Assembly (NCBI GenBank): GCA_000226015.1
Contig: JH153292.1
Span: 143,169 to 194,885, forward strand
From: Mnemiopsis leidyi
Lineage: Eukaryota > Ctenophora > Tentaculata > Lobata > Bolinopsidae
Length of the DNA: 51,717 bases
Direction of reading: 5' to 3'
This document shows positions 1 to 12,800 of this stretch, one piece after another (position 1 is the stretch's first letter; every line of letters begins with the position of its first letter). Made by a program: the position numbers and the translations under genes. The notes below the pieces were generated by a model. The model did not search any database and had not been told where the DNA came from. It saw only the letters and a list, made by a program, of their open reading frames with translations.

Positions 1-1954
1 GCTCTCGCTATTCATTATTTGGATTACCACTCTGGTGTTATTCCAGACCTTCAATTTAGCATTTTGACAATAGAACCCAATACAGCTAAACGTAAATATT
101 CGAAGCCTTAAGCATTATAAAGTTAAAACCACATCTTAACCTAAAAGAAGAACTACTTACTGTTCAACGTTTCTTGGGCCATAGACCTAGAGTTTAGTGT
201 AAATAGTTTAGATTCTAGTATTGTATGAGATATTTTATAAAGGAGCAAGATGTATTATGTATGTCATTTTAAGTTAATTTAGTTATATAAGTTTTATTCT
301 GTTGTTATTGATGCTGCTTTTTGTTTTGGTATATATGTTTATATGTTTTAGTATATGTATAAAGATTAGATTTAGAATTATTATCATTTTGATGTTATCT
401 ACAGGCATGAATACGGAGTTGATCTCAGAAAATATTTGCAGAATTCTATAATACATTCAGTCAGTTTCTCTTGTCGCAGTTACGAGGAAAATTACAAATT
501 ACAAACCATCACAACCCGAAATAGGTTCAGTAAAAATATCCGTTTAGCTAAGCAATTCTAATTGATTGTTGATTTTATGAAGGAGCACATGTTTTGCAGC
601 TAAGTCGCGAGAGTGTGACCATTGCGCACACATCGCCATAGCAACATTTTACACGTATGTATAGGAGTGTGCTATCGGAAATTAGTCAACGGTACTTGGT
701 AAAACGGGAGGTTGATAATATAAGTTATCAAATATTGGATCAAATATTATAAGTTATAACGTAAACAGATTAATTAACAGAGTAATTTATTCGAGTTCTA
801 TACTAAACGTTTTTTTCAGTATTATAACCCCTCCATCTATATTTTGGTAAAATGCTTATTGTTCTGATTGAATAAATTGAGGGGACTGTTCATTGATCTC
901 ATTATACCTTATAAAACTTGTTGTATATACCTTGTGTTAACTGCAATTAGATATTAAGGTTCGCCTTGTCCGTTATTTTGAGTGTTTTTGTACTTCTGTC
1001 TTTTAAACGATCTCATTATAGCGATACTGACAAAACGGCCAAATATTTGTTTTGCAACATTAATTTTATCGGATATACCCAAGCAATTGCAACAACATTT
1101 GGTTGAAGGTTAAAGCCAACTGCTGGGTGCTGGCACTGTACACACATTTCTCAGTTGTTACCATCAAAAAAGCTGTCAACTATTTTACTTGACACCCGCC
1201 TTAGTCCTCACCTTTCACGGTTCGCAATTATTTACAAATTTCACTTATTACCCTTTAAAAGCATTTTGGCCTCCAGAGTCCAGCTTTGCTTGAATAAATT
1301 ATGTTACACTTAAATCGTGACTCGAATTCGGAAGATCACGTGACCATATGTTGAAATGCATTTAGGTGGTCATGTGACCACTGGCCTCGTCTATACTCTA
1401 CATGCTGCAATGCTCCATAAGCTAGAGTAACATCTCCGCCGTTTTATAATTCGGTCCGCTTACTATCCTTTATAATCATCCACGACCAATAAGCCTGACG
1501 AGACTGTGACTCCAGGTGTCACTGACAGGTAATCGTTGTTTCCTCGCTAAGTCTCACTTTCGATCCGTGACGTAGACGGTCAAAAACCGGTTATAATTAT
1601 GCTGTCTTAGTAATTAATGCAATGTATAGTGTACACATGGCGCTTTCGCATCACTACATCAAACTTCGGTGCAGGAGAAATATCAATGAAATGGAACAGG
1701 AGAAGAGGTGAAACATTGCAGCTTAGTTTTAGTTTTCTAAAACCTTGCTAGCACGTATTTGACCAAGAAAACCTCAGGAAAGGCTCCGGCAAGAAAGTTC
1801 GGATATTTGGTATACCTCAACGGGCACATCACCTTCCAGTTCTCCACCTGAACTTTCTGTTTCCATTTAAACTTCCCACCATTACTCCGTGCGGGTATCT
1901 GTTTGAGATGAGCTTTGTTAGTAAGTGTTCTGAATATTATTCAACCGGTCCCGC
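1..1954. other. upstream noncoding region
   Basis: This AT-rich stretch lies before the sulfotransferase. I see no convincing exon, RNA gene or transposon end in it. It probably contains the sulfotransferase promoter and any 5' UTR exon, but no specific core promoter element could be assigned. Confidence 0.5.
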
Positions 1955-3019
1955 ATGAACTCCCCCCGCCTCTTCACACTTGTGCTGCTGTTTGTAGTGC
2001 CGTACATAGTGTTGTATACAGATTTTACCATTCACGTCTCCTTGCTCCTTCATCAAATCGACCACTTGAGTCATGGTAGCCATATCGCTCTTGATAACGA
2101 AAAATGGGCGTTTCTTTTCGACGAACAGACGCTGTCCTACAATTACCGACTAATATCGTATGTGAGAAACGAGTTGCACGGAGATCCGGAGCATCGGTTC
2201 AGCAAGCTGATTAGAAAATCGCACGAGTTTTTACGAGATGTGAGAAAAAGGTGCGAGAAAGAAAAGTTGGTGACCCATTGGGGTTTTGAGATGAACCCAG
2301 TTCCTAAACCTAGGATGTTGATAAAACGTGAAAAGGAGAAAATAGTTTTTGCGAGCAATCCTAAAACAGGAACGACCAGTTTCAAGAGGTTTCTGTTTTA
2401 CTTGGACGGAAACTTCGAACTTCTGGACAGGTATCACGACAAACCGAGGGGACATTTCGGGATTATCGAAGACATGAAGGCAGACCAGGCCAACTTCCGA
2501 TTCAGTTTGGGACAATACATCAAAATAGGGATGGTCAGAAACCCCCTGACTCGCCTCGTTTCCGCATTCAGAGACAAACAGTTGAGAAAATTCGAGTTCT
2601 TTAAACCAGGAGTGAACCATAACAGAACGGACTTTGAAACTTTTACCCGGTTCATCGACACTATACTCCCATCAGACACAGGAAAAGCAAACATCCACCT
2701 TGCTCCCCAATGGGACCAAATGAAGGTTTGTCAATGGCCGTACGATCTCTTGATTCCTTACGAAAACTTATCAGAGTATTTAGAATTGTTTACAGATATG
2801 ACAGGCACTGGTTCCACTCCATATCCCGGGTCCAGAGAGAATGTGGGGGCTGATTCGCATGGCAGTTCTTTTTATAGCGAACTATTTTTCACTGACCTGG
2901 ATCAACACAGAATGGATGTCGTGTATGACCATTATAAGCTGGATTTTAAACTGTTGGGTTACAGCATATTTGAAGATAAAGATTTTCCAAATTTAAAGAA
3001 CTTCTCTATTCCCGGATAG
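1955..3019 (+). CDS. carbohydrate sulfotransferase, HNK-1/CHST8-14-like
   Basis: A single uninterrupted reading frame of 354 residues encodes a type II Golgi sulfotransferase that would transfer sulfate from PAPS to a glycan. Residues 5-25 form a hydrophobic signal anchor after a very short cytoplasmic tail. The 5'-phosphosulfate-binding loop is NPKTGTTSFK at 135-144, and the 3'-phosphate-binding motif is VRNPLTRLVSAFRDK at 194-208. A C-terminal block around 294-312 (RENVG...SSFYSELFF) and the preceding HLAPQW...CQWPYD segment are typical of the Sulfotransfer_2 family. NRT and NLS sequons suggest N-glycosylation. The length equals that of complete family members, and the ATG just precedes the membrane anchor. 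The exact acceptor sugar (GalNAc-4, dermatan or glucuronate) cannot be told from sequence. An upstream noncoding exon is possible. Confidence 0.93.
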   Translation: MNSPRLFTLVLLFVVPYIVLYTDFTIHVSLLLHQIDHLSHGSHIALDNEKWAFLFDEQTLSYNYRLISYVRNELHGDPEHRFSKLIRKSHEFLRDVRKRCEKEKLVTHWGFEMNPVPKPRMLIKREKEKIVFASNPKTGTTSFKRFLFYLDGNFELLDRYHDKPRGHFGIIEDMKADQANFRFSLGQYIKIGMVRNPLTRLVSAFRDKQLRKFEFFKPGVNHNRTDFETFTRFIDTILPSDTGKANIHLAPQWDQMKVCQWPYDLLIPYENLSEYLELFTDMTGTGSTPYPGSRENVGADSHGSSFYSELFFTDLDQHRMDVVYDHYKLDFKLLGYSIFEDKDFPNLKNFSIPG

Positions 3020-3444
3020 CAGAACAGAGCAACTTAGGGAAGCTTATTAATTATTCGTTTTATCTTTTTTGATGATATGTGATAGGTGCTGGTTTCTTGA
3101 AAGTAAAATATTTAGATAAATATCATATCTTTTAACGATGAGCATTGAGCTGGAACTTTCTAGCAATTGAACTCATGTTTTACTTAAATTTGAAGTTATG
3201 CTTGTACTTAGCGTGAACAAGGTTATGATAAGTTCAGCAATTCAGAGTTGCTTAATTTCTATAGTTTTAAATGTTTGGCACTAAAGATACTAAGGGCGAA
3301 ATTAGCGAAATTCAATGAGGCAGAGTAGCACTATTGCAGGTAATATATAATGACGATATAATAAGCTATATAAGCAGTTGTGAAGATGAACACAGGTTTT
3401 GAACATAGGGCTGCTACAATTCCTTTACCTCATCAAATGTTACA

Positions 3445-3450
3445 AATAAA
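3445..3450 (+). promoter_or_regulatory. polyadenylation signal for the sulfotransferase
   Basis: A canonical AATAAA lies about 430 bases after the sulfotransferase stop, followed by an AT-rich stretch. It is the first such hexamer on this strand after the stop that I noted. The assignment is inferred from position only. Confidence 0.45.
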
Positions 3451-3642
3451 TTTAGTACATTAAAATATGATTGTATATAATAACATATTTCAAAGTTGAC
3501 AAAAGAAGAAACTGTAAGTATCACGAAAGAAAGAAGTAATTCATTCATTATAGTTAATTATTGTTCGAAGAAGATACAAAGTTTTAAGTTTTACAGTAAA
3601 TACACTTATAAGTGAAAGAGAAGTAGTTGGAAATTCAGAAAA

Positions 3643-3781
3643 ACAAGGACAGTACAACATAGCAAACAAGAACAGTACGATATAGCAAACAAGAACAGTA
3701 CGATATAGCAAACAAGAACAGTACAATATAGCAAGCAAGAACAGTACAATATAGCAAGCAAGAACAGTTCTAATATAGCAT
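3643..3781. repeat. 23-bp tandem repeat, about 6 copies
   Basis: The unit contains AACAGTACGATATAGCAA with point changes between copies. It lies just downstream of the last ERICH3 exon found (3820-3915), inside its next intron. Confidence 0.85.
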
Positions 3782-3819
3782 AATAACAGTAAGAAACGTT
3801 TTAAAAAGCATACACTTAC

Positions 3820-6800
3820 GGTAGCGTCGATACTTGGTTTCCCCTCGTCGATATCTGAGCTAGAGAAACTTGAGTTGCTGCCCTGCTTTCTCCGAGAATC
3901 CCTCTTTTTCTTGCCCTGGTGAGGATTGTATTCGCTTATTCAAGCCTCGGATGGTTACAGACATTCCGGCAACATGATCTTGATTTGAGATCCAAGTGTC
4001 AAAATTTCAACAGAATTACTGCCCAGTTTTTACTTACTTTAGTCGGCTTTTTAAGACTGTCAGTCTTTTTAACGTCGTCCTGGAACTTAGTATGAGCAGC
4101 AGTCTGCTGCTTCTTGAATTCGTCCACGTGAGCAAAGCACCTGACATTAAAGTTTTTAGTCTTAACAAACACTTCCCTTTTGTGGTTTGAATACTTAGCT
4201 ACTTGGTCAACGTTGAAATTATATATATATTTTAATTATATATATATTTTTGGAAATTATACTGCCAGCATTAGAAAGTTACGCTCCTCCGTAGTCCATA
4301 AACAAGTGAAACGCCGAAGTCTGTGTGAGATGAACTAAATCTGGACCCATTATAAGGTTCATTAGGTTATTAGAATTTTCTGAGAACTTGCGCTACGCCA
4401 CCGACCAACTTAATGTCGGAGTTATGATCTGTGTGACTTACTTGTAGCAAGGGAGACAGCCCTCAACTCTGACCAATGCAAAGTGCCCCGATTTTCCCCC
4501 GAGAATATGTCCCGGTTTGTGCTTGTACTCGCAGCACGTGCTCAATCTTGTGTCCTGGGAAGACTGGAAATTACCCAAAACGTGGTTTAATTCCTGTACG
4601 CTGTTCCTAATCGCCGGCAAGTTGTCGGTACACCTCAGATGTGATAAACCAGGCAGAATAAACCAGGCAGAATAAACCAGGCAGAATAAACGCGTGTGAA
4701 ATGAGTGGAAGTGACACCTGTGCCTGAGAACTACATGAGAGAATAATACTTTTGTTTTGTTAAAGAAAAGGAGGATCAAATTAGATTAATCGTAAGACAA
4801 TGATTCGATAACTCGCCAATGTCGAAATGGCATGTAGCTCTGTCTGAGTAATAAAATTTTTCCCTCCGCGTTTGGAAGGACAATTAATAGAAGGGCATAT
4901 CGATATTAAGGACCTCATTGTCTTTGAGTAAGACGAAATCCGGCCACAAATCTTACAACATGAATATAGGTACGCAGATATTAGTATCAAGCCAAAAAAT
5001 AGTATTTGACTTAGGGATTTCAGCCATGGTGATCACATCTTAAATTCGAAGATAGGATTAGTATAAAGAACGCCGATATAATACGAGCGACATTCGCAAT
5101 ACGCAATACCCAATAACCCATTTCCAAATTCCAACCTACCATCATGCTGCCGAGATAGATGGTAATACCGAAGGGAGCATCTCTGTGACGGCGGGAGGTG
5201 AAAGTGAAACACTCGTTAGGAGAGACCAGGCCCTGGAAAACACAAACTGTGTTCCCACCACAGTGTTGCTGCATTATCATCACTTGTACCGCGTCTCCAA
5301 ACACTCCCGAGGAGAGGTCTAGAGATTTACCGAGATAGCGTAACGTCATCTTGGACATGGAATGTACCTGAGGAAATAGCGTCACGTCATCTTCATTCTT
5401 CGGTATGGAATGTACCGGAGGAGAAAGGCTGATATTATTCTTTTTGTGTGCTTATAACCTGCTTGGCTCTTTATACCAATCATAGCAAAAGGGTCTTACA
5501 ATTTGGTGAATTGGGCAATTGGCGCCAATGCGCCCAATGGATCCACTCAATGGAACGAATGGATGTTCCATTGGCGCCAATGGCGATGAGGTCAGTGGTG
5601 CCAATGGTTGCGTTGGAATTATAATGGATCCAATGGTCGCCAATGGAACACAACCATTGGCGCCAATGGCGATAGTCCCAAGAGTTATTAAAGATTCGCA
5701 CCTCTAAACTTGAAAGTGTATTACTCAATTTTTGACTAGTTCTTTTTAGACTTTCTGCTCCACTTACCACCACTCCCATAAAATTGATGAACACTGATTG
5801 TCTGATCACAATTAAGTCATCACTCATCACAACTAACGTTTCACTGCATGTATAATGCATTCGGGTCGCTAATCTCTTTGCCTAAGCTAAGATGGCCCAT
5901 AACTAGCTTTATAACACAGTCAGCTAAACTCGATGCATGCGCCATGCGCATTAAGATACTAAGATAGCAAGAGATTTGGATGTGCGCGCGGCACGGTGTA
6001 AAATTATGTTTCACTAACTGCTGAAAAACGGCCTTTATTTATTCTTAAAAACTTTGCGCGATCCTAACAGGGAGATTATTGCCACTTTGTGCACCCAGGG
6101 AATTAGGCAATAAGTGTGGTTTATTAAGACCCGATGCCATGGTAACAACAGCAGACTGTAAATTGGTGACTACAGATGCTTAGCTGCGAGCGACTTTTAT
6201 GTGAACCTTTTTCAACCTTACGTACTTATTTGTGCGATCAAGAAATTAAACATAGATCGACCATACTTAAAGTCCTAATTAAACAATTCCAAAAACGAAT
6301 CATTACTAAATTGAACCTAAGTGCAACATAAAAATGTTCAAATAAAGAATAAGTTTACCTGTCTCCGCTGTAGGAAAGGACTGGTTGAGGTTGTGTTGGT
6401 GTAAGAGGAGTGGCTTGCAGTAGAACTGGCCGACTGAAAGAGATTGTTTTAATTTATAGAGAACTGTATTTCTGGGGAGAGTTCACAAATTCTAACCGAT
6501 CTGAAGCTAAAAAGCACTGTTTTCTAACAATTCATTTCGTCACCATTTGTGACTCCTCCCTCCTTCCCAAAAATTTTCTTTGTTAACTTTAAAATATTGT
6601 TAGCTACTTAGTGCTTATGAGTTATGTCTAATAATACACAAAAGATCGATATTTAAATAATCTTCTCGCTATACAGGTCAAAGAGAGGCGCCCATAACAC
6701 CTCATAGATTGACTGACTACCACTTCAATATGAGACTCAAATTTCAACTGAAAATATGATAACGTAACGTCTTATCTGATTACTGCATCTCAGACAAAAA

Positions 6801-9800
6801 GAAACAGATTTCTAGCCCATACTTTTCTTCTGTCCTACTCATCAACTTCTTATTTAATATTTACTTATCGACTTGTCTCTAAATCTAAACTCCTTAAAAT
6901 CATCAAGGTTTAATCTGACGGAATTGTCGAAATTATACTCGATAAAAAATATGTCTGCTTGCCATCCAAGACACACGTGCAATAGCAGAGAGATAGAAGT
7001 AAAGGTGCGATGGTGTGCACAATAGTTGTAGTATCATAACAACTGAGAAATTTTCTTTTTCTGCTTACAAATAAACACATGACTACTTGTGAAAATTTCA
7101 CAGACATCATATTTAAGTTTAGTAAAATAATCAATCCCTGCTGCTACTGTTTACCACAGATACAACTTCGTCTAGAAATTACAAAAAGGCCGATTCGAAC
7201 AATTAACCACCGTCCACATTAAAAAGATCGAGTCATGGTAAAATTTTAAACAGCGACCTTCATGAAGAATTAACTTCGAACGTGATTAAATTGGAAAAAG
7301 TAAATCAAACTTCAACGGATATCGCCAAATTTCAAAATTTCACTTTTTGACTTGGCAGTAAATAAATATCCCCACACTTCCACGATGGAATTCCACGGTA
7401 GACACCTGCTGTGGAAATTTAGGTAGAATTCTACCCTGTTATTTTACAGCAGTCTTTTATTGTTGATTCCATCGTTGAAGTGTCGAGCTTCTTGAAAACC
7501 ACCCCATTATCTTATTAGACATAAATCAACTATAATTGTTGTTAAAGAATACTTTTTAGTTTAACAGTTTTTACAACTACTAGTAGATAAATAATTTGAC
7601 TGAGCGATGGATTACTGTGGGTATTAGTATAAAGAACTCTGACCAGGTCCCGAGTCCAGGGGGACCATCTTGATGTATGATGTTTTAGTCCTTTTCACTA
7701 TAGAGAGTTTAATCATCGACTACTTATAAACTTACCTTCGGTCTTGACTTTATCTGATTTTGGTTGCGCTTGTTTCTGGTCATAGCGGACTTTGGACGGA
7801 CCGGTAGATTTCTTCCGGGTACTAGCGGCTGAGATATAGTGGTTTAAAGATATACTGAGGTGGCTAGAACAATCGGTGAGAAAGGGGTAACGAATTCTCG
7901 GCTATGAGACGCTACAAAACAATGCTTTCTAGCCTCGCATTGATTAAAATTTGTTACCCCTCCCCAATAAAACCTTTCTCTAGTAGAACTTGAAATAAGC
8001 TTGGGATATCAGAAATAAATTCAACAATTTGAAAATATTTCTTTTTGTATTTCAATAAATATGATTTCCTAACTATTGCTTGCAGCATATTATTCTTGTA
8101 ACATTTGAATAATGGAATAGACACGCAAAATAGACATGATTTGTAGCAGTTTTTTATTGTAGCAGATTGTAGCAGATTGTTTTTATAACATTTATATGTA
8201 GTATGATAGAATACTTTATGTTTTAGACACACAAAATAGACAGGAGACATTCCTTTATATTTTTAACATTCAGCATCAAGGGCCAACATGCAGCTCAGCA
8301 TAAGAAAGCGGCTATTTCTTGAAGTTTGATTAGTATAACACGTGTCATACGTAGAGAAATCAAATGTAAGGATTAACGAAAAGGGCAGACGAATATTTAA
8401 TCGAACATCCCATCTCAATTGGGTGTCAGAAAGTGATTGCTTCAAAACGATTATCAAATATCATAAATTCTGCATTGTGATCTGATCCTGGAAATGTTCG
8501 TAACCAAATAGCATTATATAGAATTTAACAATCGAGTGTCTAAGCTACCATGTGGGCTGAGTTACGCCGATGGCAAAAGCTACCCCACTGGTCACAGTTA
8601 CCACACTGACCAAAGTTACCTCACCGGCCTAAGTTACCCCACTGGCCAAAGTTATCCCACCGGCCAAAGTTATCCCACCAGCCAAAGTTATCCCACCGGC
8701 CAAAGTTATCCCATTGGCAAAAAAAACTCCAAAAGTCCCAAGTACCTGGTGCATGTCTGGAGTGCTGTAAGACTGGAAAATGTTTGAGTGAGGAGGTGGA
8801 TGATAACCAGCGGTGCTTAGCGTTACGTCCGACTCGAACTGCAGGCAAACCACACTTTTCGTCAGATACAAGCAGCATACAAAGTTAGGATCAAAAGGTA
8901 TTTAAAACAGGTCCATAGATAATAAATATTTATAGCAAGCGTGCTTTTATTTCTCAAGAGGAAAAAATAATCTATGAGTATGACAAAGTTAGCATAATGG
9001 AGCACTTAGAGAAACAGACTTGGTCATGGGTTAGAAACATAAAAAGATAACACTTCAAGCAGCAAGTTAAGACATAGCGCCTAATTTAATGCTATAAACC
9101 GAATGAAGTCCTGGATGTTACCTTATCAGAAAACCCATCATCGGTGAAGTTATTGACGAGGACGCAGCGCGGTTTCTTGGGTTCGGCGCTGCGCGGCACG
9201 CACTTCGGTTTGCTCCGTTTTGTTGACTGTCTCTCTCCCTGTGAGGTCTTTATCACACAATTAAGTTCTAGATGTCAACATCAGGAGACTTAATCCGCAA
9301 ACAGCCTTACTATTGCGCCCGAACTAGAAAATAACGGGACTCCATGTTGAGCCTCAGTAGAAATGATACTCGTACCTATACTACCTATAAAGCGAACCTT
9401 AGTTCATTAAACCAATAAGAAAAAGATTTATTATGGTGTTCAGTTCAACACTCTTTTATAACCTTAAACATTTCAAAATTAATGTTATACACACTTCTAA
9501 AGTTTAACAAAGTTTCAATTATTGGTCAACTGAACAGTCCAATATTTTTTGCAGAGAATCGGTTTTATAATTTATCGCTATATACGAATCATATATAGCT
9601 GAGATCTAGCTCTGCAGAAGGCAGCCATTATAATAATCTAACATCACTCGATTAAAACAAGCTCATTATCACAAGCTCGAAAACAAGTTTATGTTTACCA
9701 ATCCAGCAATAATACTCGACATAATACGAACAATGTTTAATGTAGAAATAAAGACTGTGCTGCTAACACGTACACGTGTGTTTGTGCTTGTAAGAATTTT

Positions 9801-12800
9801 CATATTGAGATAATGGGCTGCAAGAGGTATGATTAAGAAAAATAGAACTCGAATTCCACTGTACAGGATTTCGGTGACTGTGCATCATAAATCGTATTAT
9901 AAACTCTGAATATAGCAGGTAAGCCAGTGAATAGGTAGACGCTCAAGTTATATCGTCTTATTTGTACTTTGAACTTGACTTTAGACTTAAGAGTAGTAAG
10001 TACAAGTTGCCGTATCATAAGAGTATAACACGAGACTTCTCTCCCTCCTCAATTCTCACTGAACCTTTTTACTTAGTAGTTCAAATAAACATCACAAATC
10101 TGCACCGTTAAAGATAAGGAGGAGCCTTGTTAGTGTTTACAGCATACAGTTAGCACAATAGAAGCTTTACAACATCACGTGACGTCATAAAAAGACAACG
10201 TTACGTCACTGTAACACAAAGTGACGTGTAATGTGTAATGTCATCACAGCACTATACATGACATGTCACGTTACCTCGGAGCTACTACTTGTTACTCGAC
10301 CAGGGGATCTGTGTTTCTTGGGGATAGCGTGATCTGGTACACCGCTCAACTAATGGTGTTTATTCAACGTAAATAAACCCACGTTAATTCTGATCAATCT
10401 TAGCAATAAAGAATAGTGGGATATAAGTTATATCATATTACCAATGCTAATAAACAGTGAACACACGCACTTTTAATTTGTTTGATAAGAATAGCCACCT
10501 CGGAGGTTGAAATTATTACACAGCGTACAGTAAGTAGAAAATAGCGTTCCACGAAAAGCAGCTAACCACGCGACAAGCAATGTAATTAGTTTAGTGACTG
10601 ATATAGGAGTATATATATAGTATATATTATAGTATATAGTATAGTGGATACAATCACGTGACTACTTAGCGCAACTCCACAGAACTGATCTATAATATTT
10701 ATACCTGTACTTCACATGCACTTCTTATCAACACTTTAGCACATGCTATAACACTATAATGCTCGTCCAACACATTTCATGTCATGAAAAACTAACTTAG
10801 GTTCAAGATTCCGATCATTTACACATGACACATTCAATCAAAGTTCAGAATCAGAAGAACAAGAAATAATAATCAACTCAGCAGAAAGACACAGACACGC
10901 CAACAGAGTGACTTACAGCCAGATAAGGAGTACTGCCGTATGGGGGCACGATAAGGGGCACCCACTTCACACTGCTGCCGGGGGGAATACCTACTCCAGC
11001 TACACATTCCTTCTCTGTGCCCTGTTATAACACGTGTTACAGCACGTGTTGCAGCACGTGTTACAGCACGCGTTACAGCACGTGTTACAGCACGTGTTGC
11101 AGCACGTGTTGCAGCACGTGTTACATAACGTGTTACATAACGTGTTACAGCATGTGTAACAACACGTGGTACAGCACGTGTTGCAGAACGTGTTGCAGCA
11201 CGTGTTGCAGCACGTGTTACAGCACGTGTTACATAACGTGTTACATAACGTGTTACAGCATGTGTAACAGCACGTGTCAAAATGTACGATTAGCAAACGA
11301 ATGAGTTATGGGAGTTTGATATCGAAAATTAACACACAAGTGCTAAAGGCATGAGTGTTGGCAATTTTCGATATCACACGACCCAAGAGTTTGCTAGAGG
11401 TATTAGCAACCGACTTCAATAACCAAAATACAAATCCGCTTTCAATCTTCTTAAATAAGTTATCAGCTTTTAAAAGTCGTTGCACCCATATGCCCCGTGG
11501 CAATTTTTGCACTATTCATCCAGCTCGAATCAGGTTTGATAAAAATATCCGCTAATCTTAGCTGTTCTAATTGATTGTTGATTTTATGAAAGAGCACATG
11601 TTTTGCGCTGAGCTGCGCGAGTTTGAAATCGAAAATTATAAACGGCAGTTTTATTTAGGAGGAGTTGCTGATACGCGTAACAGCACGTGTTACAGCACGT
11701 GCAATATTGCACCGACTTGCATTTGTTCATAGAACTTGGTAATACGTTGCTTTTGGTTCAAACGATGAGACATGAAAAGGGCAGTTTTTAATCGCAATTG
11801 TAACACAAAGGAGCGACAGTTGTGCAGTGCGAACAAGTACATCTTACTGCTTTAGATCAATATTGTGCAACAAAATCCGAGTAATTCTCAAGATCACATA
11901 GAAATTACCGTAATTTAAACAGGCTAACTCCAATAATAGTAATTTCCAGAATGTTACCTTGACTTTCGGAGGAGCACTTTTGGGTCGGATACCTTTCTCT
12001 GAGAAATGTTCGTCTCGCTCCCTCTGTAAAAGTATTGGAGTAATGTGCTATTCAATGCGCTGATATGACACAAATAAGATACATCATCAGTTCAAAATTT
12101 AGTTATACTATACTACGGTAATAAATAATAATTCCAAAATCGTGTTTTAGACGTATTCCAAACTTAGATCAGATCAGTAACCTACCTTTATCCGGTTAAC
12201 AGTTTCTATTTTTCGTATCTCAACCAACTTGTCTCTGATAAATGCTCGTCTGTTTCTCTGCAGAAGGTTTAATATATGGACTGGAATAATAGAATGATGG
12301 ATCACGGAATGCGAAGCATGGTTTTATGTAAGTAAAGTATTAATAATATGTACTGCATCAGGTATGAGGTATCTGCACTCAACAAGTATGCTGACATAAC
12401 TTTACAGATAAAGCTTATTTTGCGTACTATTGACGTTTGCAGTTGACGTTAAATTAAGTGCTTAAACCAGTTAACGGAACGGTTTGAAGACAGAATAGAA
12501 TTTATTGCAAGGAGCAGTACTATTAAGTTTATTCCAAATTTGGTAGAGTCTTTTCGAGCAGTCAAAGTTGCGACACCCATGGTTGTCCAAATAGTCCACT
12601 TCAAACATGGTGATACCATCGACTTGTAACAGATCTTTGTACCACTTTTAAGCTTTTGACAGTTTAATAATTAACAGTATGTCTAGACATCAGATTATTC
12701 AAATGTTATGCCCATATAAGATTTAAACAGCGTATATCTGCTCACATTTATTTATTTCGAGGGAGTGGTACATTCTGATGTCAAGCTATGCTAGGATGCG

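Larger units (their letters stand above)
3020..3819. other. tail-to-tail gap between sulfotransferase and ERICH3
   Basis: It holds the sulfotransferase 3' UTR and, further right, a 23-bp tandem array. The missing C-terminal exons of ERICH3 should lie in or beyond this stretch. The only candidate seen is a weak phase-0 terminal exon on the minus strand starting near 3513, ending after about 19 hydrophobic codons, which I do not trust. Confidence 0.4.

Noticed and set aside
10170..10262. CRE-like cluster (TGACGTCA and CACGTGACG words)
   Set aside because: Short words in an ERICH3 intron without other support.
11000..11304. Open frames rich in Cys-Asn-Thr on both strands, like a cysteine-repeat protein
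   Set aside because: They come from the 12-bp CACGTG minisatellite, whose unit is a multiple of three and stays open in several frames. The true ERICH3 exon lies below it.
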